Origin: Promethearchaeia archaeon
Lineage (GTDB): Archaea; Asgardarchaeota; Lokiarchaeia; Sigyniarchaeales; SOKP01
Direction: 5' to 3'
Length of the DNA stretch: 13,665 bases
NCBI GenBank assembly: GCA_029856295.1
Contig: JAHQWS010000322.1
Span: 1 to 13,665 of the forward strand
Shown: one piece after another, positions 1-6,391 of the stretch
How the letters are laid out: every line of letters starts with the position of its first letter
Position numbering within the stretch: the first letter of the stretch is position 1
Made by a program: the position numbers and the translations under genes
Notes under the pieces: generated by a model
What the model was told of the DNA's origin: nothing
What the model saw: the letters and a program-made list of their open reading frames with translations, nothing else
The model's database searches: none

Positions 1-64
1 GATAAAATCTAAATAAACTCTATATATCAGTAAGAGTACATACTTTTATTGAACAAATTGTTAA

Positions 65-82
65 CTACCCATGAATGGGTAG
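65..82. promoter_or_regulatory. 18-bp dyad, copy 1 (possible operator)
   Basis: CTACCCATGAATGGGTAG is a perfect inverted repeat with 8-base arms around GA. It matches the dyad at 288-305 at 15 of 18 positions, and two of the three differences are a paired C-G to T-A change that keeps the symmetry. A TATA-like stretch lies at about 20-28, so this copy could sit just downstream of an upstream promoter. The function as a protein-binding site or RNA hairpin is inferred. Confidence 0.5.
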
Positions 83-108
83 GTGAAAAGAATTATTTTT
101 CATCTTTA

Positions 109-174
109 ATGTTAAATGCATCCGGCAGATTCGAGTATTTCTTCCTGGAATCTTTAAATACATTCTTGGATTAA
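109..174 (+). other. 21-codon reading frame in the leader region (uncertain)
   Basis: An ATG-to-TAA frame of 21 residues (starts MLNASGRFEYFF) lies between the two dyads. It has no clear ribosome site directly upstream and no recognisable family. It could be a leader peptide, the decayed end of an older gene, or chance. Its GC content is a little higher than the surrounding DNA. I list it only because it lies between two copies of a probable regulatory dyad. Confidence 0.15.
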
Positions 175-178
175 ATGC

Positions 179-207
179 TTTGATAAATTAATTCATTTTT
201 TATCAAA
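179..207. terminator. Inverted repeat followed by T-run
   Basis: TTTGATAAA at 179-187 pairs with TTTATCAAA at 199-207 around an 11-base loop, and a run of T follows shortly after (about 214-219). This could end an upstream plus-strand transcript before the ribB promoter. It is A/T-rich and weak, so it may also be a chance hairpin. Confidence 0.25.
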
Positions 208-264
208 AGCCTAGTTTTTTAACAATAGTTCACTTTTTCTTGTAGTTATTAAATAAGGTAAAAA

Positions 265-274
265 CTTATATTTA
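265..274 (+). promoter_or_regulatory. TATA-like element of the riboflavin cluster
   Basis: CTTATATTTA resembles an archaeal TATA box. With the usual ~25-base spacing the transcript would start near 290-300, within the dyad at 288-305, and would give a leader of about 45-55 bases carrying the GGAG ribosome site before ribB. Placement is by pattern only; the whole region is A/T-rich, so other elements are possible. Confidence 0.4.
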
Positions 275-287
275 TTAAGAGTGGTTT

Positions 288-305
288 CTACTCATGATTG
301 AGTAG
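288..305. promoter_or_regulatory. 18-bp dyad, copy 2 (possible riboflavin operator)
   Basis: CTACTCATGATTGAGTAG is an inverted repeat with 7-base arms and a TGAT centre. The symmetry continues loosely into TTT/AAA flanks at 285-287 and 307-309. It is the second copy of the dyad at 65-82. It lies 38 bases before the ribB ATG and over the transcription start predicted from the TATA-like element at 265-274, the position expected for a repressor site. In some archaea riboflavin genes are controlled by RbkR, a riboflavin kinase fused to a DNA-binding domain; whether that regulator acts here is inference. Confidence 0.5.
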
Positions 306-343
306 GAAACAAAAAAAATAATTTTAATAAATGGAGAATTTAC

Positions 344-1069
344 ATGAATGAAAGTATAGAAAAGGCAATTAGAGAATTATCTCTAGGAAAATTCGTACTA
401 GTATATGATGTTGATGGTAGAGAAGAAGAAGTAGATCTTGTGTGTTTAGCAGAGAAAGTAACACCAAATCATGTTTATCAATTACGTAATGATGCTGGGG
501 GATTAATTTGTATCGCTATGCATGCTAAAATTGCCGAGAAATTAGGGTTACCTTTCATGTTAGAGATTTATTCAAATGTGTTAAGTCAATATTCAATCTT
601 TAACAAGATTTCTCCCAATGTTGCATGTCCGTATGGAGATAAACCATCATTTTCAGTTACTATTAATCATGTTGATACATATACGGGGATCACTGATAAT
701 GATCGTGGTTTAACTATTAGAGAATTTGGACTACTTGGATCTCAAATTTATCAAAATGGTGTAAAAAATGATTATTATAGAGATATATTTGGAGCAAACT
801 TTAGAGCTCCAGGACACACACACCTATTGATAGCAAAACAACAATTGTTAAAAGAAAGATTAGGACATACTGAATTAACGGTTACATTGGCGTTATTAGG
901 TGGTCTTTCTCCAGTTTTAGTATTATGTGAAATGTTAGATGGGACAACTGGTAAGGCACTTTCAATTAAAAAAGCAAGAGAGTATGCCAAGAGAAATAAC
1001 TTAGTTATGGTTGAGGGTAAAGAAATTGTAAAAGCTTTTGATGAATATCTTCTTAAGGTGAAAAATTGA
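344..1069 (+). CDS. ribB: 3,4-dihydroxy-2-butanone 4-phosphate synthase
   Basis: Converts ribulose 5-phosphate to 3,4-dihydroxy-2-butanone 4-phosphate plus formate, giving the four-carbon unit of riboflavin. The 241 residues cover a full single-domain RibB with no GTP cyclohydrolase II fusion. Visible family motifs are the acidic loop DGREEEVDL (24-32), RNDAGGLICIAM near 48-59, a GITDNDRGLTI segment, FRAPGH (153-158) and RLGHTE (172-177); H175 matches the family's metal-binding histidine. The REEEVD loop differs slightly from the common RENEGD form. ATG is preceded by GGAG seven bases upstream. It is the first gene of the cluster, and its TGA overlaps the TTG start of ribC by TTGA, implying translational coupling. 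Confidence 0.95.
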   Translation: MNESIEKAIRELSLGKFVLVYDVDGREEEVDLVCLAEKVTPNHVYQLRNDAGGLICIAMHAKIAEKLGLPFMLEIYSNVLSQYSIFNKISPNVACPYGDKPSFSVTINHVDTYTGITDNDRGLTIREFGLLGSQIYQNGVKNDYYRDIFGANFRAPGHTHLLIAKQQLLKERLGHTELTVTLALLGGLSPVLVLCEMLDGTTGKALSIKKAREYAKRNNLVMVEGKEIVKAFDEYLLKVKN

Positions 1070-1539
1070 GCAAAATAAATATTGGTATTGTGGATACAAC
1101 TTTTGCGCGCGTAGATATGGGACGCATGGTAATAGATGAAATTGAGAATACAACTAGTAAAGTAAAGATTATTAGATATACGGTTCCAGGCATGAAAGAT
1201 TTGCCTGTTGCATGCAAAATTCTTTTTGATCAACATGAATGTGAAATGTGTTTAGTTCTTGGAATGCCTGGTAAAGATGATAAAGATAAAATATGTGCTC
1301 ACGAGGCAAGCCAAGGTATTATAATGTGCCAATTAATGACAGGAAAGCATATTATTGAATGTTTTGTACATGAAGATGAAGCAAACACTCCAGATGAATT
1401 AATTAAGGTATGTGATAATAGAGCGCGAGAACATGCTCAAAATGTTTTAAAACTATTATTTGAAAAAGATTGGCTCAGTAAAAATGCTGGAATGGGATTA
1501 AGACAAGGATATCCCGATGTTGGGCCAATTAAACCCTAA
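1066..1539 (+). CDS. ribC: Archaeal-type riboflavin synthase
   Basis: Dismutates two molecules of 6,7-dimethyl-8-ribityllumazine to riboflavin and the diaminopyrimidine precursor. At 157 residues it is the archaeal enzyme, related to lumazine synthase and unrelated to the bacterial two-domain RibE. Signature segments are GIVDTTFARVDMG (7-19), RYTVPGMKDLPVACK (37-51), LGMPGKDDKDKICAHEAS, KHIIECFVHEDEA and the C-terminal GMGLRQGYPDVGP. The start is TTG at 1066, supported by an AAGGTG ribosome site at 1055-1060 and by similarity beginning at residue 4; it overlaps the ribB stop by four bases. Finding this enzyme is strong evidence that the cluster is archaeal. Confidence 0.95.
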   Translation: MSKINIGIVDTTFARVDMGRMVIDEIENTTSKVKIIRYTVPGMKDLPVACKILFDQHECEMCLVLGMPGKDDKDKICAHEASQGIIMCQLMTGKHIIECFVHEDEANTPDELIKVCDNRAREHAQNVLKLLFEKDWLSKNAGMGLRQGYPDVGPIKP

Positions 1540-1553
1540 TAAGGTGTAAAAAA

Positions 1554-1988
1554 ATGAGTGAAAATAAAATTAAAATTGGATTAGTTGTTGGAGAATTCCA
1601 TTATGAAATTACAGAAAATATGTTAAATAAAGCTGCAGAACATGCAGAATTTTTAGGATGTAATGTAGTGGAAGTATTTAAGGTGCCCGGTAGTTTTGAT
1701 ATGCCTCTAGCAATAAAAAATCTATTGGCAAAGGATAATATTGAAGGTGTTGTTTGTTTGGGAGCAGTAATTAAAGGAGACACAGATCATGATCAGATTG
1801 TTGCCCAACACGCAGCAAGAAAAATGGTAGATTTGTCATTAGAATTTAATAAACCTGTCTCTTTAGGTGTTTCAGGACCTGGAATGACTAGAGTTGAGGC
1901 AGTTGAGAGAATTGAGGATTTTGCACGCCGTTCGGTAGAAAGTGTGGTTAAAATGGTAAGGAGAATACGAGATTCTAATAAAAAGTGA
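1554..1988 (+). CDS. ribH: 6,7-dimethyl-8-ribityllumazine synthase
   Basis: Condenses the RibB product with 5-amino-6-ribitylaminouracil to form lumazine, the step just before riboflavin synthase. The 144-residue protein has the usual short length of the family. Visible motifs are VVGEFHYEIT (11-20), the phosphate/substrate segment VPGSFDMPLA, GAVIKGDTDHD (70-80) with the likely catalytic histidine H79, and VSLGVSGPGMTR. The ATG follows an AAGGTG ribosome site at 1541-1546, 14 bases after the ribC stop. The ribH TGA (1986-1988) is embedded in GTGAGG, the ribosome site of the next gene, which ties the two translationally. Confidence 0.95.
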   Translation: MSENKIKIGLVVGEFHYEITENMLNKAAEHAEFLGCNVVEVFKVPGSFDMPLAIKNLLAKDNIEGVVCLGAVIKGDTDHDQIVAQHAARKMVDLSLEFNKPVSLGVSGPGMTRVEAVERIEDFARRSVESVVKMVRRIRDSNKK

Positions 1989-1997
1989 GGTATTTTA

Positions 1998-2753
1998 ATG
2001 ATACAAATAACTTACATTCAAATTGACAATTTCGGACCATTTACGGAAGAAATGGGTAATTATAGAGAGCATAAAATTCAAATTCTTCTCTCAGAAATAT
2101 TTATTTTCTTACAAAAACAATTTAATCGTTATGGAGGTCTTGTATTTTCTGCTTCAAAAGATAATATGATTGCTGTTTCAAATGGAATATCCATTAAGCA
2201 TCATCAATTGTTTATTAATAAATTAGAAAAAAACTTTCCTATTACAGTCAGTATGGGAATTGGAACAGGAAATACCCCATTAAATGCTCAAATTGAAGCA
2301 TCGGATGTATTAATTGCTAAAGGAAGTGCGCAGTCTTCAAGAAAAAAAGTACTAGCATATAATGGTCATAAATTACCTATAAAAAATAGTGTTAAAGTTG
2401 CTCATGTTGATATAAATTTTTATACGAAATTGGCTACAGATGTAAATCCTTTCTATAAAAATTACATAGATTTGAATAGAGGTTATTTAACATTAATGGA
2501 AAGCTTCCAAACTATAGGCGTTCTTTGCTTTTTCAATGGAGGAGATAATTTTATTTGTGTATGTCCTCCATCAATGGAGCCTGATGACTTAATACCAACA
2601 ATGAAATTATTTGAATTTAAACATAAGCCATGGAAATTGAAAGCAGGGGTTGGTGTTGGAGATAATATTTTAGAAGCAATATCTAAGGCAAATATCTGTT
2701 TAAAGGAAATACGAGAAAATCATAATACAAAACAACTAATGGTTTTAAATTAA
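1998..2753 (+). CDS. arfA: GTP cyclohydrolase III (FAPy-nucleotide forming)
   Basis: Carries out the first step of archaeal riboflavin and F420 synthesis: it opens GTP to 2-amino-5-formylamino-6-ribosylaminopyrimidinone 5'-phosphate, keeping the formyl group. The 251 residues match the full length of the MJ0145-type enzyme, built of two cyclase-like palm halves. The first half shows TYIQIDNFGPFT (4-15) and FSASKDNMI; the second has FNGGDNF (179-185), whose GGDN loop resembles diguanylate cyclase active sites. The ATG lies nine bases after the ribH stop, behind GTGAGG. The symbol arfA follows methanogen usage; gch3 is a synonym. Its product is the substrate of the deformylase encoded next. Confidence 0.93.
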   Translation: MIQITYIQIDNFGPFTEEMGNYREHKIQILLSEIFIFLQKQFNRYGGLVFSASKDNMIAVSNGISIKHHQLFINKLEKNFPITVSMGIGTGNTPLNAQIEASDVLIAKGSAQSSRKKVLAYNGHKLPIKNSVKVAHVDINFYTKLATDVNPFYKNYIDLNRGYLTLMESFQTIGVLCFFNGGDNFICVCPPSMEPDDLIPTMKLFEFKHKPWKLKAGVGVGDNILEAISKANICLKEIRENHNTKQLMVLN

Positions 2754-2806
2754 TGTTTTTTGTGATTCATACTTTTTCATTACCTACGCTGAATAGTGAT
2801 TTTTAA

Positions 2807-3487
2807 ATGATTTATTTCGCTTTTATTCCAATTGGAAGTTATGAACAACATGGCCCTCATCTGCCTCCCGAAACAGATTACTTAATTGCTAAAAAAATAG
2901 TAGAAAATGTAGCTCCAACATTTAAAGGTAAAATAATTGAAGGTATTAAGATAGGTATCTCTCCAGAGCATAAAAGATTTAAAAATTCAAAATCAATTTC
3001 CAAGAAAAAATTTGAAAATCAAGTAAATAAACTTCTAAAAAATTTTTATGAAGAAACAAGGTTTTTTCTTATTAATGCTCATGGGGGAAACAATCATGCT
3101 TTATGTTCAATCCAAAAACTACATGAAGATAAAATTTTGGTTTTAAATACCTTTTCAATAATTAAGAAAGATTTAATGAGAATAAGAACATCTAGAATTG
3201 GTGGAATCTGTCATGCTGGAGAGTTTGAAACGTCAATTATGATGCATTTATTTCCAAAAAGGGTAAAAATGAATAACCTAAAGAGAAGCGATGTAAAGTA
3301 TATCCCCTATCTTGATCCAAATTATAAGTTTGAGAAACCTAATAGATGGAAGACTAAAAATCTTAGTAAAAGTGGGATATTAGGTGATCCATTTCACGCT
3401 TCAAAAGAAAAAGGAGAAATTTGGTTTAAATTTTTAATTGAAAAAATAAAATCTTTGATTGAAGTATTTATTAATCAATATTTATAA
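2807..3487 (+). CDS. arfB: FAPy-nucleotide deformylase, creatininase family
   Basis: Predicted to remove the formyl group from the GTP cyclohydrolase III product, releasing formate and the diaminopyrimidine used for riboflavin and F420. The 226 residues fit the creatininase-family deformylase MJ0116. Metal-site motifs are clear: SYEQHGPHLPPETD (11-24, with E13, H15 and D24), NAHGGN around H92, and HAGEFETS (136-143). Creatininase-family enzymes have other substrates too; position directly after arfA decides the assignment. The 53-base gap to arfA contains T-runs and only a weak ribosome site (GTGAT before the ATG), so it may be made at a lower level than the upstream genes or have its own promoter. 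Confidence 0.85.
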   Translation: MIYFAFIPIGSYEQHGPHLPPETDYLIAKKIVENVAPTFKGKIIEGIKIGISPEHKRFKNSKSISKKKFENQVNKLLKNFYEETRFFLINAHGGNNHALCSIQKLHEDKILVLNTFSIIKKDLMRIRTSRIGGICHAGEFETSIMMHLFPKRVKMNNLKRSDVKYIPYLDPNYKFEKPNRWKTKNLSKSGILGDPFHASKEKGEIWFKFLIEKIKSLIEVFINQYL

Positions 3488-3506
3488 TTAAAGAACTTAA
3501 GATTCT

Positions 3507-3531
3507 AAAAAAAAAAAAAAATTTAAAAAAA
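3507..3531 (-). terminator. Poly-T terminator of the transporter gene
   Basis: On the minus strand the bases just past the transporter stop are T7, AAA, then T15 (plus-strand A runs at 3525-3531 and 3507-3521). Long U-tracts without a needed hairpin are typical archaeal transcript ends. The riboflavin cluster converges on this point from the other strand; only A-runs are present in its direction, so no matching terminator for arfB is obvious here. Confidence 0.6.
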
Positions 3532-3532
3532 T

Positions 3533-4897
3533 TTAGAGATTCATTTCAATAAGTTTATTTTTATTTTCGATTGCTAACTCTTTACTTATAGTATAATACT
3601 TCACAAATACAAGCAAACTAATTAACAAAATTATCGCTGGAATTAATGACATTTGTAGTAATAAGCCTAATTTAGCAAAGTCGCTATTATTTGTACCTAA
3701 TTGGGGATCATATCCCGTAGTGGTTCCTACAATTGCAAAAATTAAGATTTGCCAAAAAAGTGCGGTTGCGGAAAAAAATCGTAATATTCCTAGATAGGAA
3801 CTTTCCTCGCGAATACCAGATTTTAAAGTCGTATTATCAATTGCTTCAGAAAAGATAGCGTTCAGTGGGACATGAGCACCGGAAACCCCAATGGCAAAAA
3901 ATATAAAAATAATTATCAAAATAGATAAATTGCTAGCAAATATAAAACAAGCGGTGCTAATGACAGTTATAAGCAACGAATAGAGGAATGTTTTTCTCGA
4001 TCCTATTTTTTTTGCTATTTTCATCCATATAGGTACTACGATAAAACTTACTAAAAAGAATGTAAGCCCTGTAAAAGCAGTCACTTCTATAGGCAACCCT
4101 AAAACATCTAATACATAGAAAGCAGTACCGATAGTTACACAAGCTGTGAGTACCACAAAAATATCATAAGTAATAACTAGTACCATCCAGTTTCTATCTG
4201 TAAAAGCTCTTTTTAAAAATACTTTCGCAGGTGAGGAACTTTTTCCTTCTTCATTTAATGTAATTCTTAGTTCTTTCATTTCTTCAGGCTCCCGAGCACT
4301 CAGAATATGTGGGATTGATATAATTGCGATAGTTATTATACTTACTAAAGTAGCCATAAAAAACGCCCACGGGTTTGTGACGCCGCCATATATACCAAGT
4401 ACCATTGGAGTGACAACTGCAAATATTATCGCATGAATTCCATATAAAATATATGCATATGTTCCCATCTTTACTCGCTGGTTCTGATCGCGTATTCTAT
4501 CTACACCTAATCCGCCAAAACTCAACTCATATAATGTTTGAAATGCATCGTATATTATTAGTATAATCAGTAACCAGGCTACAGCCCATAACATATTACT
4601 CGATACAGGTAAATATATTAAAGTGAGACATATTAGAGATCCCGTGAGCCCTATAACAATAAAAGGAAATCTTTTCCCATATTTAGAGGTAAATTTTGAA
4701 GAACGATCAAGCAAATTGCCCGTTAAGGGATCATTAGCTGCGTCCCAGATTACGTATATTCCGAAAATAAGAAGAACATATAAAATGGGGATCCCCAATG
4801 CCTTGGCGGCATATAACTGTAATCCATTTCTCATTGCCCAAAATGCGTTTAAAATCGTAAGGTTTAACGCAAACGCAACCATTTTTTTATTACTCAA
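3533..4897 (-). CDS. GPH-type MFS sugar/cation symporter
   Basis: A polytopic membrane transporter of the glycoside-pentoside-hexuronide:cation symporter group within the major facilitator superfamily. At 454 residues it has about twelve hydrophobic segments and the expected loop after the second helix, with WDAANDPLTGNLLDR (51-65) followed by GKRFPF, matching the family's D-x-x-NDP-x-x-G-x-x-x-DR pattern. The N-terminal half has a cytoplasmic loop with charged residues near 200-225. The start is TTG at 4897; ATG five codons later (KKMVAF) is an alternative. Its substrate cannot be read from sequence. Lying convergent to the riboflavin genes, it is not in their operon, and I see no evidence that it carries riboflavin. 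Confidence 0.85.
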   Translation of the reverse strand: MSNKKMVAFALNLTILNAFWAMRNGLQLYAAKALGIPILYVLLIFGIYVIWDAANDPLTGNLLDRSSKFTSKYGKRFPFIVIGLTGSLICLTLIYLPVSSNMLWAVAWLLIILIIYDAFQTLYELSFGGLGVDRIRDQNQRVKMGTYAYILYGIHAIIFAVVTPMVLGIYGGVTNPWAFFMATLVSIITIAIISIPHILSAREPEEMKELRITLNEEGKSSSPAKVFLKRAFTDRNWMVLVITYDIFVVLTACVTIGTAFYVLDVLGLPIEVTAFTGLTFFLVSFIVVPIWMKIAKKIGSRKTFLYSLLITVISTACFIFASNLSILIIIFIFFAIGVSGAHVPLNAIFSEAIDNTTLKSGIREESSYLGILRFFSATALFWQILIFAIVGTTTGYDPQLGTNNSDFAKLGLLLQMSLIPAIILLISLLVFVKYYTISKELAIENKNKLIEMNL

Positions 4898-5076
4898 TGG
4901 TTCATATTTAGTTATTTCTTATCTGTCTGATGACATATAGTTTCATCAATATTTTAGTTTAGTTTTTAATAAATTTTCTTTAAAAGAATATAAGAACAGT
5001 AAATTATCACCACTAATTAAGTTTTATCTCTAATTATTGTTAATTATTATTAAAAATCTAATTAAAGTGAGGGTGA
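4898..5076. other. A/T-rich spacer upstream of the transporter
   Basis: This spacer lies between the minus-strand transporter start and the polymerase fragment. It probably contains the transporter promoter on the minus strand, with several A/T stretches that could serve as a TATA box (for example around 4960-4975). No repeat, RNA gene or further coding frame was recognised. Confidence 0.3.
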
Positions 5077-5289
5077 TTAGAAAAAAGCGTCCATTTTCTT
5101 AATACCCTTAATTTCATCAAATGAAATTCCAAGGGCATCAAGTACTTGTTCTAGGGCAGATTTAAGAAGTTCTTTATACTTCTTCGGATCAATATCTTGG
5201 AGTTTTGCGAGCTCAATTGCCTTTGCTCCAATTGGGTCTTTCGTCTTTATGAAACTAACTTTATAATTGGAAATCCACTTTGAGTTCCT
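5077..5289 (-). pseudogene. C-terminal fragment of a second DNA polymerase B
   Basis: The minus strand encodes a frame that matches the last part of the complete polymerase in this window. From FIKTKDPIGAK onward, 31 of 42 residues agree with residues 922-963 of that polymerase (FIKSRDKIGAK...), by hand alignment; similarity is also visible in the DNA, as in the shared stretch TTGTTCTAGGGCAGATTT. The fragment runs intact to its own stop at 5077-5079 and ends GIKKMDAFF, which fits the PCNA-interacting consensus (hydrophobic M then FF). There is no start codon before the homology and a stop lies at 5290-5292, so the polymerase body is missing. Homology begins almost exactly where the ykgJ gene stops, marking a breakpoint near 5260. 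Confidence 0.85.
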
Positions 5290-6067
5290 TTAGTTCGTTT
5301 TTGTATTTCTTTACTCTGAATGCACAGTTTTTCATGCCTAATTCATACTTGTGTTCGCTTATCCATCCCCAGAACTGGGAGAAATCCAACTTTTCGTAAT
5401 TTTTCAGCATATCAGGATGCAATTCTAAAGGAGTTAGGAATAAATCGCCCCACACCTTCCAAAATGCTGTAAAAGCAGATTGTTTATACACTAAATTCTT
5501 GAAATGATTAAAACAGCTTGGAAATATTGCTTCATATGGAGTATCTAACTCAAAAATCACCTTCATTAAATCCTCTATAAGTGGGTACCTTTTCCTTATT
5601 TCTGAATCAACATCTTTACATTTTGTAATATTGGGTATCAATCCATAAGGAGATCCTCCCATAAATAAAATATCCACATACAGGGGATACGCTTTACATA
5701 CCGAAGGTCGTAAAGAATAAATTGAGCATTTCTTCTCCTGTTGATTATAAAATATACACCATCCCTTTTTTGTTTTGATTTGATATGTGTGTACAAATTC
5801 AAAGGGAAATGCTTTAAGGAAGTATGTTTCATATGGGATAAATACTGGTTTCTGGGGATCAAGTTCTGATTCGATAATCTGTTTTTCATCGTAATGAACC
5901 GTGACCGAGGTAATGGGTGCAGTAGTGAGTGTACCTTTATAGTCGTATTTATATAACATTCCTTTTTTATTGGTGTCGGTCAAGTTCAGCACTTTACAGC
6001 AGCTACCACAATGGCGGCAGAGGAACTTATAATTCTTTAAACTCACAATATTTAGAATGTAGATCAT
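5261..6067 (-). CDS. YkgJ-family cysteine-cluster (metal-chelating) protein
   Basis: A 268-residue soluble protein of the YkgJ/zinc- or iron-chelating family. The N-terminal cluster C-x2-C-x2-CC is at C17, C20, C23 and C24 (LCRHCGSCC), and a second cluster GWCIFY...KKCSIYSLRPSVCKAYPLY follows in the middle, the usual paired arrangement. Members are thought to bind metal or an iron-sulphur centre, but biochemical roles are poorly known. The ATG at 6065-6067 precedes a short hydrophobic N-terminus that is not a convincing signal peptide. Its stop falls at the breakpoint with the polymerase fragment, so the last residues may come from that junction. It may belong to an inserted segment together with the homing endonuclease. 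Confidence 0.8.
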   Translation of the reverse strand: MIYILNIVSLKNYKFLCRHCGSCCKVLNLTDTNKKGMLYKYDYKGTLTTAPITSVTVHYDEKQIIESELDPQKPVFIPYETYFLKAFPFEFVHTYQIKTKKGWCIFYNQQEKKCSIYSLRPSVCKAYPLYVDILFMGGSPYGLIPNITKCKDVDSEIRKRYPLIEDLMKVIFELDTPYEAIFPSCFNHFKNLVYKQSAFTAFWKVWGDLFLTPLELHPDMLKNYEKLDFSQFWGWISEHKYELGMKNCAFRVKKYKNELKELKVDFQL

Positions 6068-6391
6068 TTATAAATGAAGATAAAGATTCTAGAAACTTTA
6101 ATAAATAAAGTTAATTTTTGTAGATTTAAAAGATAAGAGTCTGCTGGTTTTTCTTTTTGATAGATGGTGGGAAGGACTATGAATATAATTAATTTTGAAT
6201 ATGATTCAGTAATACAAGTCTAGTTCATACTTATAAAATTCATTATATTTGATAGTAATATAAATATAAAATAATGAACTCCATTTTTGAATATATTTTG
6301 GAGAATTTGAATAATAATTTGGTTTGATAAATATTTATATAAAAAGGAATTTAGTGTATTTTATATTTTCCTATATAAAGAGAATTATATA
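6068..6391. promoter_or_regulatory. Divergent intergenic region between ykgJ and the endonuclease gene
   Basis: This 324-base A/T-rich stretch separates two divergent genes and must hold both promoters. For the plus strand, TTTATATAAAAAGG at about 6334-6347 is a good TATA-like element, predicting a start near 6365 and a ~25-base leader with no clear ribosome site. A second TATA-like CTATATAAAG at 6371-6380 is too close to the ATG. Near 6166-6175 lies a strong GGTGGGAAGG ribosome-like site in front of a 14-codon frame. No RNA gene was recognised. Confidence 0.4.
6179..6223 (+). other. 14-codon reading frame with strong ribosome site (uncertain)
   Basis: ATG at 6179 opens a 14-residue frame (MNIINFEYDSVIQV) ending in TAG. 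It is noted because GGTGGGAAGG immediately upstream is the most convincing ribosome site in this stretch, better than that of the neighbouring endonuclease gene. It may be the preserved start of a lost gene, a small peptide, or chance. No family is recognised. Confidence 0.15.

Larger units (their letters stand above)
1..343. promoter_or_regulatory. Control region upstream of the riboflavin cluster
   Basis: This stretch has no convincing full gene. It holds two copies of an 18-bp dyad (65-82 and 288-305), an A/T-rich inverted repeat at 179-207, two TATA-like sequences (about 20-28 and 265-274) and one 21-codon reading frame (109-174). The TATA-like element at 265-274 lies about 25 bases before the second dyad, so transcription of ribB probably starts inside or next to that dyad. 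The ribosome site GGAG at 333-336 sits seven bases before the ribB ATG. No riboswitch-like conserved core (for example an FMN element) was recognised by eye. Confidence 0.55.

Noticed and set aside
65..305. The two dyads as the start of a CRISPR array or of an insertion sequence's terminal repeats
   Set aside because: There are only two copies, 223 bp apart, each an internal palindrome, with no transposase between them and no regular spacers.
1..343. FMN riboswitch before ribB
   Set aside because: No conserved FMN-element core was recognised, and archaeal riboflavin clusters are not known to rely on that element; dyad operators explain the region better.
775..1236. 153-codon minus-strand open frame across ribB/ribC
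   Set aside because: It is antisense to two well-supported plus-strand genes, has no recognisable family, and follows the coding periodicity of the opposite strand.
3507..3531. A-rich tract as a sequencing error or poly-A insertion
   Set aside because: Its position just past the stop of the minus-strand transporter gene is what an archaeal poly-T terminator would look like.
3533..4897. The transporter as a riboflavin transporter because it adjoins the riboflavin genes
   Set aside because: It is convergent, ends in its own terminator, shares no dyad, and its motifs are those of the sugar-type GPH symporters.
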